64,000 nt of DNA from Marinisporobacter sp. (GTDB lineage Bacteria > Bacillota > Clostridia > Peptostreptococcales > Thermotaleaceae): NCBI GenBank assembly GCA_025210395.1, contig JAOARV010000032.1, positions 1 through 64,000 on the forward strand. The letters are read 5' to 3'. A program made the position numbers and the translations under genes. The notes beneath the pieces are model-generated. The model made no database searches and had not been told where the DNA came from. It saw nothing but the letters and a program-made list of their open reading frames with translations. Within the stretch, counting starts at the first letter, position 1. Every line of letters begins with the position of its first letter. Shown piece after piece: positions 1-9,525 of this stretch.

Positions 1-93
1 AAAGCTTCTTAAAAGTTCTAAGAAGGTTTGTTTATGGGAAAATATATTTTTATATCCTACATCATGAGGATGATGTATTTCTTCTTTTGACAT
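1..93 (-). CDS. Rpn-family (PD-(D/E)XK transposase-like) nuclease, N-terminal fragment cut by the window edge
   Basis: Only the first 31 codons are inside the window. They read MSKEEIHHPHDVGYKNIFSH and continue with a Leu-rich stretch (FLELLRS). The HD.gYKxLFS...ll.L motif is typical of the start of Rpn recombination-promoting nucleases, formerly annotated as PD-(D/E)XK transposases. An AAGGAAG ribosome binding site lies seven bases before the ATG. The catalytic core lies outside the window, so activity cannot be judged. Family identification is from recalled motif similarity only. Confidence 0.6.
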   Translation of the reverse strand, partial: MSKEEIHHPHDVGYKNIFSHKQTFLELLRSF

Positions 94-362
94 TGATTCA
101 CTTCCTTAAATATTTCTTTTCTATATTATATCATATAAAATGTCTTAATTTTGAAAAAATGCTTAAGTGAAAGAGATACAAAAAAAGTTTGTGTATTATA
201 GATGTAAAGGTTCTGGTGCAAAATAAAAAATAGTGATATGGGTATGTGAAAAATTAGGAATAGGAGATTGAATTTCCAAATAAAATCATAGGTGCTGTTG
301 GATGACATTATATTGATTGTGAGGGATGTTTTTGATATTTTTGCAACAGAACCGTTGCTTTA

Positions 363-1595
363 TTAAAACACTAATTGAAGCTTTAACAATCTTTCCTTCA
401 GCTCATGAATAATTCTTTTTTCTTCTTCATAATCCTTTGCTTCAAAAGTAACAGAAAGTCTTACATAGGGTTCTGGAAAGTTCCAAGGAACAGTACATAT
501 AAGGGCTTCATTAAGAAGATATAGTGAAAAATCATCTGCATCTTGAAAAACTTTACCAGATCTTGTCCCTTTTGGAATAGGTAGATAACAATAAAAAGTA
601 GCTTTGGGTTTTTCTATATGAAAGCCTACTTCCCTTAATGCTTTTATTAAAGAATCAAATCTTCTTGAATACCTATCACAATTGTCCTTTGTAATCTCAG
701 GGTGATTAAGAGCATGAATTCCTGCTTTTTGAATAGCTCTAAATTGACCTGAATCGGAATTGGCTTTAACGGTTCCATATATATTGATGGTTTCTTCATT
801 ACCAGCAATAAAGGCAAGTCTCCACCCAGTCATATTAAAGGCTTTTGAAAGGGAATGGATTTCAACACCTACTTCTTTGGCTCCATCAATAGATAGAAAG
901 CTTAGGGGCTTTTCTCCATCGAAAGTAATAGGTGCATAGGTGGAATCAGCTACAACAATAATTCTATTTTTATGCGCAAATTCTACGACTCTCTTATAAA
1001 AATCTTTTGTTGCAACTTGACCTGTAGGGTTATTTGGATAATTTAGATACAAAAGCTTGGACCGATATAATATGATATTTGATATATTGGAAAAATCAGG
1101 ATAAAAATCATTCACTTTTGTTAAAGGAAGACCATAGACTACACCCCCCAGATATTTTGTATGAGTAGCAATAATTGGATAACTAGGAAGTGTTGTAAGG
1201 GTAATATCTCCAGGGTTGATAAAGCATAGGGGCATGATAGATAAAATAGATTTTGCTCCAATACCATGCATAATTTCTTTATGAGGGTCGATATTTGTTA
1301 TTCCATAAGTTCTTCTAAGATAATTAGCAGCAGCTTCCTGAAATTCTTTTATCCCATTATCTGAATACCATCTATTTTCAGCTTTTGGAGCTTCTTTAGA
1401 AAGAACTGTTACTACATCTTTATCAGCAGGGATGTCAGGTTCTCCTATGCCCATATCAATTAATTCTTTATTTGGATATTTTTTCTTTATTTCTTCCTTG
1501 GCTCTTTTTATTTTTATAAATTTATAATCCTGCTTTGCGATATCAAAGCTATGATCTCTAAATCTATCAGCAATCATGTCTGTAATAAAGCTCAT
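363..1595 (-). CDS. dapL: LL-diaminopimelate aminotransferase
   Basis: A PLP-dependent class I/II aminotransferase of 410 aa, the usual DapL length. It converts tetrahydrodipicolinate plus glutamate directly to LL-2,6-diaminopimelate for lysine and peptidoglycan synthesis, bypassing the succinylase and acetylase routes. Visible motifs are the N-terminal substrate segment DMGIGEPDIPAD (about 47-58), YPNNPTGQ at 186-193, the cofactor Asp in ADSTY near 217, and the Schiff-base Lys251 in SLSKAFNMTGWR. An open frame extends 15 codons upstream, but AAAGGAGG sits eight bases before the internal ATG at 1595, so that start is preferred. It is transcribed divergently from the antiporter gene and no lysine riboswitch is seen in the 164-bp gap. 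A related class I aminotransferase cannot be fully excluded. Confidence 0.88.
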   Translation of the reverse strand: MSFITDMIADRFRDHSFDIAKQDYKFIKIKRAKEEIKKKYPNKELIDMGIGEPDIPADKDVVTVLSKEAPKAENRWYSDNGIKEFQEAAANYLRRTYGITNIDPHKEIMHGIGAKSILSIMPLCFINPGDITLTTLPSYPIIATHTKYLGGVVYGLPLTKVNDFYPDFSNISNIILYRSKLLYLNYPNNPTGQVATKDFYKRVVEFAHKNRIIVVADSTYAPITFDGEKPLSFLSIDGAKEVGVEIHSLSKAFNMTGWRLAFIAGNEETINIYGTVKANSDSGQFRAIQKAGIHALNHPEITKDNCDRYSRRFDSLIKALREVGFHIEKPKATFYCYLPIPKGTRSGKVFQDADDFSLYLLNEALICTVPWNFPEPYVRLSVTFEAKDYEEEKRIIHELKERLLKLQLVF

Positions 1596-1759
1596 TGAGA
1601 GTTCCTCCTTTAAGGATTTTGATAATATTTTCTCATACAATATTTTATTCTGGAAAAAGCAAATGGTTCATAGGTAATAGACTTAAATGTTTGTGTAACA
1701 TCTGTAAATTAAGGAATATAATAATATGAAACATAAAATTTAATTTGAGGAGGGATCGT

Positions 1760-3427
1760 ATGAAGCTAAGATGGGATCAACCATGGAAAAAATTTTATAC
1801 AATAGGACTTATTATCCTATTATCATGTATGACATCTTATGTTTTTGCTTCAGGAGGGGAAAGGGAAAATTTAAGCTTTGGAATCTTTTCGCTATTGCCA
1901 CCTCTTGTGGCCATCCTTTTAGCAATTGTAACAAAGGAAGTTTTACTATCCCTATTTATCGGTACATGGGTAGCTGGAACTATGCTTGCTGGGGGGAATC
2001 CTATCACGGGATTTGGAAATAGTGTGGAAAGCTTATGGAATGCCTTAGGAGATCCTTGGTCGGCAAGAATTGTCCTTACAAGCTTGACCTTAGGAGGATT
2101 AGTAGGAATTATGAGAGTCGGTGGAGGAATAGAGGCTATTGTACATTGGATTACAAAAAAGATAAAGTCAGTAAAAGGGGCATTACTTGCTACAGAGCTT
2201 GCGGGATTTGTTATTTTTTTTGAAGATTATGTAAATACATTAGTTGTAGGTACTACAATGAGTCCTATAACAAAAGAATATAAAATATCAAAAGAAAAAT
2301 TATCTTATATCGTAGATAGTACAGCAGCACCTATTGCTTGCATTGCAGGAATTTCATCTTGGGTTGCTTATTTGGTTGGTCAAATCGGTATGCAATTTGA
2401 TGATTTAGGCATATCCCTCTCACCCTATGGGGCTTATCTGAAATCTATTCCTTTTGTTGTATATAGCTTTGTTGCCCTTTCATTATTAACCTATGTAGTT
2501 TTATCAGAAAAAGATTTTGGTCCTATGCTTGAAGCAGAAAGAAGAGCAAGAAGGACAGGAAAAATATTAAGAGATGGGGCAAAACCATTAATTGCAGCAG
2601 AGCAAAAAGGACTTGAGCCAGATAAAGATTGTCCAAAACGTCTTATTAATTTCATTGTTCCCATCGTAAGCTTAATAGGCTTAATAGTAATACTCCTTAT
2701 AAAAACAGGGGGATGGCCAGAAGTTTCTATATCTGAAGCTATTGCAAATGGAAGTAGTTCAAAATCATTGTGCTTAGGTTCCTTTGGAGCTGTATTTATT
2801 ACTTTGGTTCTTTATAAAATTCAAAATCTTGTGCCTACTAGTATATTGTTTAAAGGGTACATGGAAGGAATGAGATCTATATTCTTTGGAACCCTTATAT
2901 TAATATTTGCTTGGGGAATTGGTTCTTCCATAAAAGCTGTGGGTACAGCTAAATTTTTAGTAGGAATTACAGAAGGGGTATTATCTCCTGCTATTATACC
3001 ACTTATCACTTTCTTAGTTGGAGGAGTTATTTCTTTTTCAACAGGAACATCCTATGGTACAGTAGCCGTTCTTATGCCTATTGTCATTCCTATTGTATTT
3101 AATGTATCAACTGTTGATGGGATAGATCCTATGATGTATATTATCCCCACTATAGGAGCCGTATTTGCAGGAGCTATATTTGGAGATCATTGTAGCCCTA
3201 TATCAGATACAACGATTATGTCTTCTATGTTTAGTGGAGCAGATCATATAGACCATGTAAAAACCCAGATGCCTTATGCAGTTTTAGCAGGACTTGGAGC
3301 AGTGATTGGATATATTGGAGTTGCTATAGGGCTTCCTATAGTTATCAATATTATAATCAGTATTCTTGTGGTTTTAATGACATTTAGAATATTAGCTAAA
3401 CCCATTGAAGAAGATACAGGAAAATAA
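1760..3427 (+). CDS. NhaC-family Na+/H+ antiporter-type transporter
   Basis: A polytopic membrane protein of 555 aa with an N-terminal hydrophobic segment followed by SGGE and then roughly a dozen predicted helices. The segment GDHCSPISDTTIMSS near residues 475-490 is the NhaC-family (PF03553) signature. Family members exchange Na+ for H+, malate/lactate or amino acids, so the substrate is unassigned. Start: the ATG at 1760 has GAGGAGGG nine bases upstream; an in-frame TTG at 1745 overlaps that site and is rejected. Monocistronic, between dapL (divergent) and the amt leader. Confidence 0.8.
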   Translation: MKLRWDQPWKKFYTIGLIILLSCMTSYVFASGGERENLSFGIFSLLPPLVAILLAIVTKEVLLSLFIGTWVAGTMLAGGNPITGFGNSVESLWNALGDPWSARIVLTSLTLGGLVGIMRVGGGIEAIVHWITKKIKSVKGALLATELAGFVIFFEDYVNTLVVGTTMSPITKEYKISKEKLSYIVDSTAAPIACIAGISSWVAYLVGQIGMQFDDLGISLSPYGAYLKSIPFVVYSFVALSLLTYVVLSEKDFGPMLEAERRARRTGKILRDGAKPLIAAEQKGLEPDKDCPKRLINFIVPIVSLIGLIVILLIKTGGWPEVSISEAIANGSSSKSLCLGSFGAVFITLVLYKIQNLVPTSILFKGYMEGMRSIFFGTLILIFAWGIGSSIKAVGTAKFLVGITEGVLSPAIIPLITFLVGGVISFSTGTSYGTVAVLMPIVIPIVFNVSTVDGIDPMMYIIPTIGAVFAGAIFGDHCSPISDTTIMSSMFSGADHIDHVKTQMPYAVLAGLGAVIGYIGVAIGLPIVINIIISILVVLMTFRILAKPIEEDTGK

Positions 3428-3465
3428 TATCCTAGAATGAAAATATCAGAAAATACAAAAAAATG

Positions 3466-3494
3466 TTGCAAAAAAATGAAATATGTATTATAAT
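3466..3494 (+). promoter_or_regulatory. Sigma-A type promoter for amt
   Basis: TTGCAA (3466-3471) and TATAAT (3489-3494) are separated by exactly 17 bp. Transcription would start near 3501, giving a leader of about 150 nt with the conserved motif and terminator described next. Confidence 0.7.
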
Positions 3495-3520
3495 CATACA
3501 CATATTAAATATGAATTCAT

Positions 3521-3582
3521 TTAAAGGCAAAGGCGTCTTTAATCGAGAGAATGTGATTTCTCTTGGTTAAAGACGCTTTTTT
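3521..3582 (+). promoter_or_regulatory. Putative ANTAR-type antitermination leader with intrinsic terminator, upstream of amt
   Basis: TTAAAGGC (3521-3528) and GTCTTTAA (3535-3542) pair around the hexaloop AAAGGC, which has A at position 1 and G at position 4 as ANTAR-recognised loops do. The 3' arm overlaps the terminator stem GCGTCTTTAA (3533-3542)/TTAAAGACGC (3567-3576), which is followed by six T, so the two folds exclude each other. The motif GGCAAAGGCGTCT recurs with one change in the glnA leader. The usual second upstream hexaloop hairpin is not evident, so ANTAR control is an inference. Confidence 0.6.
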
Positions 3583-3650
3583 AGTTTATATAAACTTTAT
3601 GTAAAAATCATGTACAGCTGGCATGAAAAAAATTAGAGAGGAGAATGAAT

Positions 3651-4904
3651 ATGGAGTTTGTAACTGCAATTGATACGATATGGGTTTTAATCGCTACTGC
3701 ATTGGTGTTTTTCATGCAAGCTGGCTTTGCTATGGTGGAAACTGGATTTACTAGGGCGAAAAATGCTGGAAATATTATTATGAAAAATTTGATGGACTTT
3801 TCAGTAGGATCATTAATTTTCTTTATATTAGGATTTAGTATGATGTTTGGAGAGGATATAGGAGGATTTATAGGACAAATTCATTTGTTTTCAATAGGGA
3901 CTTTTGAACATTTAGGATTAGGGATTCCAAAGGAAGCTTTTATTATCTTTCAAACAGTATTTTGTGCTACTGCAGCAACGATTGTTTCAGGAGCTATGGC
4001 AGAAAGAACAAAATTTATTTCCTATTTATTATATAGCTTTGTGATTAGTGCTATGATTTATCCTATCGTAGGACATTGGATATGGGGTGGGGGCTGGTTA
4101 TCAGAACTGGGATTTCATGATTTTGCAGGTTCAACAGTAGTACACTCCTTAGGAGGATGGGCAGCACTTATGGGGGCATGGATTATAGGTCCGAGAATAG
4201 GAAAGTATAGCAAAAATGGTGAAATTCATGCTATTCCTGGTCATAGTATTACTTTAGGTGCATTAGGGGTGTTTATATTATGGTTTGGTTGGTTTGGTTT
4301 TAACCCTGGTTCAACTTTATCTGGGGTAGATATAGAGCGTATATCTCATATATTCATCACAACGAATTTAGCAGCTTCTATGGGAGCTTTGACAACAATG
4401 ATCGTTACTTGGGTAAAGTATAAAAAGCCTGATGTAAGTATGACTTTAAATGGAGCTTTAGGAGGATTAGTTGCAGTTACTGCAGGAACAGACATTGTTA
4501 CTCCTTTTGGAGCGGTAGCTATAGGTTGTATAGCAGGGTTTGTGATTATATTTGGTATTGAGTTCATTGATAAGGTTTTAAAAATTGATGATCCTGTAGG
4601 AGCAGTAGGGGTACATGGATTATGTGGATCTATTGGAACGATCCTAGTAGGATTATTTGCTGTAGATGGAGGTATGCTTTATGGTGGGGGGATGGAACTT
4701 TTAAAGGTACAAATAATAGGAGTAGGTGCAGTGGCTCTTTGGACTTTAGGAACAAGCTTTGTCTTATTTAAAGGAATAGACTTAACCATTGGATTAAGGG
4801 TAACTGCCGAGGAAGAGCAAAAAGGATTAGATATTGAAGAGCATGGGCTTGAGATTGAAAGCTATGTGGATTTTAAAAGAAGAGGGCTTGAGATTAATTC
4901 ATAA
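3651..4904 (+). CDS. amt: Ammonium transporter (Amt/Rh family)
   Basis: An integral membrane protein of 417 aa with about 11 predicted helices that takes up ammonium. The Amt signature DFAGSTVVHSLGG lies near residues 160-172 and the second conserved pore His lies in VGVHGLCGS near 320. The C-terminal cytoplasmic tail contains ITGLRV-like and EEEQKGLDIEEHG segments used for coupling to PII. An ATG two codons upstream (3645) is only one base from AGGAG, so the ATG at 3651, seven bases away, is preferred. The PII gene follows after 13 bp, giving the classical amt-PII operon. Expression is probably attenuated at the terminator in its leader. Confidence 0.93.
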   Translation: MEFVTAIDTIWVLIATALVFFMQAGFAMVETGFTRAKNAGNIIMKNLMDFSVGSLIFFILGFSMMFGEDIGGFIGQIHLFSIGTFEHLGLGIPKEAFIIFQTVFCATAATIVSGAMAERTKFISYLLYSFVISAMIYPIVGHWIWGGGWLSELGFHDFAGSTVVHSLGGWAALMGAWIIGPRIGKYSKNGEIHAIPGHSITLGALGVFILWFGWFGFNPGSTLSGVDIERISHIFITTNLAASMGALTTMIVTWVKYKKPDVSMTLNGALGGLVAVTAGTDIVTPFGAVAIGCIAGFVIIFGIEFIDKVLKIDDPVGAVGVHGLCGSIGTILVGLFAVDGGMLYGGGMELLKVQIIGVGAVALWTLGTSFVLFKGIDLTIGLRVTAEEEQKGLDIEEHGLEIESYVDFKRRGLEINS

Positions 4905-4917
4905 GGGAGGGATTTGA

Positions 4918-5280
4918 ATGGATGAAAAAATTATAAAAATCGAGATTATTACAAGACCTAGAAAATTTGAGGAATTAAAAGAAGCTTTAAATGATATTGG
5001 GGTGAAGGGCATGACCATGACTCATGTTCTAGGATGTGGCATCCAAAAGGGGAAACCACATAATTATAGAGGTGTTGAATATGTAGACCAATTACTTCCT
5101 AAAATAAAGGTGGAAACGGTTGTTTGTGAAGTACCTGTAGACTTAGTAGTAGAAACTGCAAAGAAGGTATTAAGAACAGGGAATGTAGGGGATGGAAAAA
5201 TATTTATTTATGATGTTTCTAATGTTATTCGAATTAGAAATGGTGATGAAGGAAAAATTGCATTAAATAATAAAGAATAA
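4918..5280 (+). CDS. glnB: PII nitrogen regulatory protein (GlnB/GlnK family)
   Basis: A trimeric signal protein of 120 aa that senses 2-oxoglutarate/ATP/ADP and gates Amt. The T-loop spans about 38-56 with Tyr50 and Tyr55 (HNYRGVEYVD). The PII C-terminal signature VLRTGNVGDGKIF is at 85-97. It is co-transcribed with amt, which points to a GlnK-like role in blocking ammonium uptake under nitrogen excess. No uridylyltransferase is present here, so covalent modification is not assumed. Confidence 0.92.
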   Translation: MDEKIIKIEIITRPRKFEELKEALNDIGVKGMTMTHVLGCGIQKGKPHNYRGVEYVDQLLPKIKVETVVCEVPVDLVVETAKKVLRTGNVGDGKIFIYDVSNVIRIRNGDEGKIALNNKE

Positions 5281-5287
5281 AATATAG

Positions 5288-5323
5288 AGCCTTTTGTCCT
5301 TTGAATGGGATGAAAGGCTTTTC
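5288..5323 (+). terminator. Intrinsic terminator of amt-PII operon
   Basis: AGCCTTT (5288-5294) pairs with AAAGGCT (5313-5319), followed by a short T-rich tail. It separates the operon from gatCAB. Confidence 0.6.
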
Positions 5324-5497
5324 ATATGGAAAAAGCTATTGGATTTTAGGATGCTCTTATAAGAGAACAAAGGGGTATGGTACAATTGGTAATAGAGAAT
5401 ATTATTATCAAAAGATATTAATAGAAAAATCCATTAAGAAGGAGTAGTACTTTTTAAGTATGTTAAAGAACTTTTGGTTGATAGAGGGAGGAATAGT

Positions 5498-5782
5498 ATG
5501 AAAATAAATATAGAAACTGTTCATCATATGGCAAAGCTTGCAAAATTAAAATTTACAGATACAGAAGCAGAAAGCTTTAGAGAGGATTTTGAAAAAATAT
5601 TAACTCACTTTGAAAACATAGAAGAGGAAGATTTTATAGGGATTTCACTAAATGCATTTGAAAATAGTAAGTCTGCTTTAAGGAAAGATGAGAGGCAAGT
5701 CTTTAGAAATAAGGAAGAATTATTCCAAAATGCAAAGGAAATGAAAGAAAATTATATAGTGGTTCCGAAGGTAATAGAATAG
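5498..5782 (+). CDS. gatC: Asp/Glu-tRNA amidotransferase subunit C
   Basis: A 94-aa GatC, the small subunit that clamps GatA to GatB in the tRNA-dependent amidotransferase. The start is [19 protein letters not shown], the usual GatC helix, and the C-terminus contains LRKDE. The ATG at 5498 has GAGGGAGGA about five bases upstream; an in-frame TTG at 5474 has no such site. First gene of gatCAB, 10 bp before gatA. Confidence 0.92.
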   Translation: MKINIETVHHMAKLAKLKFTDTEAESFREDFEKILTHFENIEEEDFIGISLNAFENSKSALRKDERQVFRNKEELFQNAKEMKENYIVVPKVIE

Positions 5783-5792
5783 GAGTGGGAGC

Positions 5793-7268
5793 ATGAAAAT
5801 CCAATGTATGACTATAGAAGAAATCAAACAAGGATATATAGAAAAAAGGTTCACAGTAACAGAGATTGTAAAATCTTATATCAATAGAATAAAAAAATTA
5901 GATGGAGAAATCAATGTATTCATTACTCTTTGTGAGGAAAGTGCTTTAAAAGAAGCAAAGGAGATGGATGAAAAAATAAAAAGAGGAGAAAAGCTAGGCG
6001 CGTTGGGAGGGATTCCTGTTGCGTTAAAGGATAATATATGTACAAGAGGAATTAAAACAACTTGTGCATCGAAAATGCTAGAAGCTTTTATCCCACCCTA
6101 TGATGCAACTATTGTGAAAAAACTAAAGGATGCAGGGGCTATTATTATAGGAAAGACAAATATGGATGAATTTGCAATGGGTTCTTCTACAGAAAATTCA
6201 GCTTTTAAAATCACAAAAAATCCTTGGGATACAAAAAAGGTTCCAGGAGGTTCTTCAGGCGGGTCAGCAGCAGCTCTTTCAGCAGGCTTTGCACCCCTTA
6301 CTATTGGGTCAGATACAGGAGGATCTATTAGATTGCCAGCAGCATTTTGTGGAAATGTGGGATTCAAGCCTACTTACGGATTGGTTTCAAGATATGGACT
6401 TATTGCCTTTGCATCATCCCTTGATCAAATTGGACCCTTTACAAAAACGGTAAAGGATTGTGCTATGAGCCTTAATATACTTGTTGGAAATGATCCATTA
6501 GATGGAACAAGCGTACAAGAAGAAATCAAAATCGATTATGTGTCTGATTTAGACCAAGGAGTAAAAGGATTAAAAATAGGGGTACCAAAGGAATTCTTTG
6601 GGGAAGGATTAGATGAAGAAATTCATGAGAGTATCCAAAATGCAATAAAGAAATTAGAAGATCTAGGGGCTATTATAGAAGAATTTTCACTACCTATTAA
6701 AAAGAAAGGACTTTCTGCTTATTATATGATATCTTCAGCTGAAGCTAGTTCGAATCTTGCAAGATATGATGGAGTTCGATATGGGTATAGAACAGAAAAC
6801 TTTAAAACAATAGATGAACTAATGATCAATTCTAGAAGTGAAGGCTTTGGAGAAGAAGTGAAAAGAAGAATTATGTTAGGTACCTTTGTTTTATCCTCTG
6901 GATATTATGATGCTTATTATAAAAAGGCTATGCTATTTAGGAAGAAAATAAGAAATACATTTAAGGAAGCTTTTGAAAAATATGATGTCATTCTTAGTCC
7001 GACATCCCCTAAATTGCCATTTAATATAGGAGAAAAAAGTGAAGATCCGCTACAGATGTATTTATCAGATATTTATACGGTAAATATGAATATTGCAGGG
7101 GTACCTGCTATATCTATTCCTTGTGGATTTAGTCAGTCAAAGCTGCCCATAGGGGTGCAGTTTATAGGAGATCATTATACAGAAAAGAAATTATTACAAG
7201 TAGCATTTGCTCTTGAGCAAGCTTTAGGAATATACAAAGAAGTTCCAGTGATCAAGGAGGGAAAATGA
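5793..7268 (+). CDS. gatA: Asp/Glu-tRNA amidotransferase subunit A (glutaminase)
   Basis: An amidase-signature enzyme of 491 aa that releases ammonia from glutamine and passes it to GatB for amidation of Glu-tRNA(Gln) or Asp-tRNA(Asn). The full Ser-cisSer-Lys triad is visible: Lys79 (GIPVALKD), Ser154 (PGGSSGGS) and Ser178 (GSDTGGSIR), at the positions known for GatA. RBS AGGAG lies before the ATG. Its stop codon TGA directly abuts the gatB ATG, implying translational coupling. Confidence 0.96.
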   Translation: MKIQCMTIEEIKQGYIEKRFTVTEIVKSYINRIKKLDGEINVFITLCEESALKEAKEMDEKIKRGEKLGALGGIPVALKDNICTRGIKTTCASKMLEAFIPPYDATIVKKLKDAGAIIIGKTNMDEFAMGSSTENSAFKITKNPWDTKKVPGGSSGGSAAALSAGFAPLTIGSDTGGSIRLPAAFCGNVGFKPTYGLVSRYGLIAFASSLDQIGPFTKTVKDCAMSLNILVGNDPLDGTSVQEEIKIDYVSDLDQGVKGLKIGVPKEFFGEGLDEEIHESIQNAIKKLEDLGAIIEEFSLPIKKKGLSAYYMISSAEASSNLARYDGVRYGYRTENFKTIDELMINSRSEGFGEEVKRRIMLGTFVLSSGYYDAYYKKAMLFRKKIRNTFKEAFEKYDVILSPTSPKLPFNIGEKSEDPLQMYLSDIYTVNMNIAGVPAISIPCGFSQSKLPIGVQFIGDHYTEKKLLQVAFALEQALGIYKEVPVIKEGK

Positions 7269-8705
7269 ATGGCCTTTGAGACGATTATAGGACTTGAAAT
7301 ACATGTAGAATTAAATACAAAATCAAAAATATTTTGTTCTTGCTCAACAGAATTTGGGAAAAGCCCTAATGAGAATACCTGCCCTATTTGTACAGGGCTT
7401 CCAGGAACTTTACCTCTTTTGAATGAAGAGGTTGTAAATTTAGCAATCAAAGCAGGAAAGGCTTTGAATTGTGAAATCAATAGAGTCAATAAATTTGATA
7501 GAAAGAATTATTTCTATCCAGACCTTCCAAAGGCTTATCAAATTTCCCAGTTTGATTTGCCCATTTGCATAAAGGGATATATAGATATTCAAGTAGATGG
7601 AGTAGATCAAAGAATCCATCTTACAAGAATACACTTAGAAGAAGATGCTGGAAAGCTGATTCACCTTGAAGAGCAGCCTATTACTTTAGTGGATTACAAT
7701 AGAACGGGAGTCCCTCTTATTGAAATTGTATCAGAGCCAGATATGCGTTCTCCTAAAGAGGCTGTAGCCTTTTTAAAGGAATTAAAAGGGATTCTTGAAT
7801 ATATAGAGGTGTCAGATTGTAAAATGGAGCAGGGGTCTTTAAGATGTGATGCCAATATATCTATTCGAGAAGTTGGACAAGAAAAATTAAATACAAAAGT
7901 AGAAATTAAAAATATGAACTCCTTTAGGGAAATATTAAGGGCGCTACAAAAGGAAGAAAAAAGACAAATAGAATTATATACTTATGGAGAAGGTCATAAA
8001 ATCAAGCAAGAGACAAGAAAATGGGATAGTGGAAAAGGAAGAACTGTTCCTATGCGGTCCAAGGAAGATGATCATGATTATAGATATTTTCCTGAGCCAG
8101 ATTTAATCCCTGTATGGATTGAAGAAGAAAAAATAGAAAAGATCAAAGGAAATCTGCCAGAGCTTCCAAGATTAAAAAAAGAAAGATTTTTGAAAGAATA
8201 TAAGCTTACTGAAAAGGAAATCGAAATCCTTGTAGGACAAAAGAGTCTTGCAAATTATTTTGAAGAAGTTGTATCCTTTGAAGTCAATCCAAAGGATGCT
8301 GCAAATTGGATTCTTGTAGACCTATTAAGAGCATTAAAAGAAGAAAAGGAAATGATTCCTGTAAAATCAAAGGATTTGGCAGATTTAATAAAAATGATTG
8401 ATGAAGGAAAAATAAGCCGTACAGCAGGAAAGGAAGTATTTAAAGAATTGATTATGACGGATCAAACTCCTGAAAGAATAATTAAAGAAAAAGGTCTTAG
8501 TCAAATCAGTGGAACGGATGAAATTGAAAAAATCATCATGGAGATTCTTGATAAGAATCCTCAAGCTATAGAGGATTTTAGAAACGGAAAAGGAAAAGCA
8601 ATAGGGTTTTTGATGGGACAAACCATGAAGGCCTCAAAAGGAAAGGCAAATCCAAAGGTTGCAAAAGAAATTCTTGAAAATAAGCTAAAAGAAATAATTA
8701 GATAA
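7269..8705 (+). CDS. gatB: Asp/Glu-tRNA amidotransferase subunit B
   Basis: A 478-aa kinase/tRNA-binding subunit that phosphorylates the misacylated aminoacyl-tRNA and amidates it. The N-terminal GLEIHVEL motif, the zinc cysteines 23, 25, 38 and 41 (FCSCS...CPIC), and the YFPEPDLIP segment are all present. A YqeY-like tail for tRNA binding occupies about the last 140 residues. Last gene of the operon, followed by a terminator. Confidence 0.96.
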   Translation: MAFETIIGLEIHVELNTKSKIFCSCSTEFGKSPNENTCPICTGLPGTLPLLNEEVVNLAIKAGKALNCEINRVNKFDRKNYFYPDLPKAYQISQFDLPICIKGYIDIQVDGVDQRIHLTRIHLEEDAGKLIHLEEQPITLVDYNRTGVPLIEIVSEPDMRSPKEAVAFLKELKGILEYIEVSDCKMEQGSLRCDANISIREVGQEKLNTKVEIKNMNSFREILRALQKEEKRQIELYTYGEGHKIKQETRKWDSGKGRTVPMRSKEDDHDYRYFPEPDLIPVWIEEEKIEKIKGNLPELPRLKKERFLKEYKLTEKEIEILVGQKSLANYFEEVVSFEVNPKDAANWILVDLLRALKEEKEMIPVKSKDLADLIKMIDEGKISRTAGKEVFKELIMTDQTPERIIKEKGLSQISGTDEIEKIIMEILDKNPQAIEDFRNGKGKAIGFLMGQTMKASKGKANPKVAKEILENKLKEIIR

Positions 8706-8713
8706 ATTATAAA

Positions 8714-8751
8714 GGGTGTAGACGAATTAGTATGTCTACACTCTTATTTTT
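8714..8751 (+). terminator. Intrinsic terminator of gatCAB
   Basis: GTGTAGAC (8716-8723) pairs with GTCTACAC (8734-8741), followed by TTATTTTT. Confidence 0.75.
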
Positions 8752-8856
8752 AGAAAAGAGAAAAATATATGGTGTCAAAGGAGTTCGGTTTATAGAATAA
8801 TTATTTTTCTGATATAATAAAATCAGAATGATAAATATTTCACTTTGGAGGAATTT

Positions 8857-9525
8857 ATGAAAAAAATCATTATTATAGAAGATACAAAAATGATTAGAGA
8901 GGAATTAAAAACATTTTTATCTAAATATGGTTATGAGATTGATGCACCTGATCAGTTTGAAAATATCCTTGAACGTATTGATAGAGCTAATGCAGATTTA
9001 ATATTATTAGATATCAATTTACCTGTTTTTGATGGCTACCATATCTGTAGGGAAGTGAGAAAAAATTCAGATATTCCTATTATTATCGTTACAAGCAGAG
9101 ATAGTGAAATGGATGAACTCATGAGTATGAATTTTGGAGCAGATGACTTTATTACGAAGCCTTATAATACGCAAATTCTTTTGGCTCATATTGCAGCTGT
9201 TTTAAAAAGAGCTTCGAAAGATCAATATAGGGATGTATTGATGTATCATGATTTAGAATTAAATTTATCTAATGGTTCTATAAAGTATAAAGGAAATACA
9301 GAGCAGTTAACAAAAAATGAATTTAAAATCCTCTCTTGCCTCATAAAAAATAAGGGAAGCATTGTCTCAAGAGATGAATTCATGGAATATTTATGGAATT
9401 CTAATGTTTTTGTGGATGACAATACTTTATCTGTGAATGTAACAAGGTTAAGAAGAAAGCTCGAAGAAATAGGAGTAAAAGATGCAATTAAGACAAGACG
9501 TGGATTGGGATATATGATGCCATGA
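8857..9525 (+). CDS. OmpR-family response regulator, BceR-like
   Basis: A 222-aa two-component regulator. The receiver domain (1-115) has the acidic pair at 8-9, phosphoacceptor Asp52 (LILLDINLP), Thr79 and Lys101. A winged-helix DNA-binding domain occupies about 125-222 (LTKNEFKILSCL, RRGLGYMM). TTTGGAGG lies before the ATG at 8857. It overlaps the kinase gene by 4 bp (ATGA). Its position upstream of a BceAB-type transporter suggests control of that transporter in response to peptide antibiotics. A candidate BceR-type box lies before the ABC genes. Confidence 0.88.
   Translation: MKKIIIIEDTKMIREELKTFLSKYGYEIDAPDQFENILERIDRANADLILLDINLPVFDGYHICREVRKNSDIPIIIVTSRDSEMDELMSMNFGADDFITKPYNTQILLAHIAAVLKRASKDQYRDVLMYHDLELNLSNGSIKYKGNTEQLTKNEFKILSCLIKNKGSIVSRDEFMEYLWNSNVFVDDNTLSVNVTRLRRKLEEIGVKDAIKTRRGLGYMMP

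Noticed and set aside
126-308. 60-codon minus-strand open frame upstream of dapL
   Set aside because: Phe/Ile/Leu-rich translation of A/T-rich DNA, no ribosome binding site, no recognisable domain.
1596-1759. Lysine riboswitch (L-box) controlling dapL
   Set aside because: The gap is short and has none of the conserved L-box segments.
6166-6453. 95-codon plus-strand frame inside gatA
   Set aside because: Out-of-frame reading of gatA with a Gln/Leu-rich translation; the gatA frame carries all catalytic residues.
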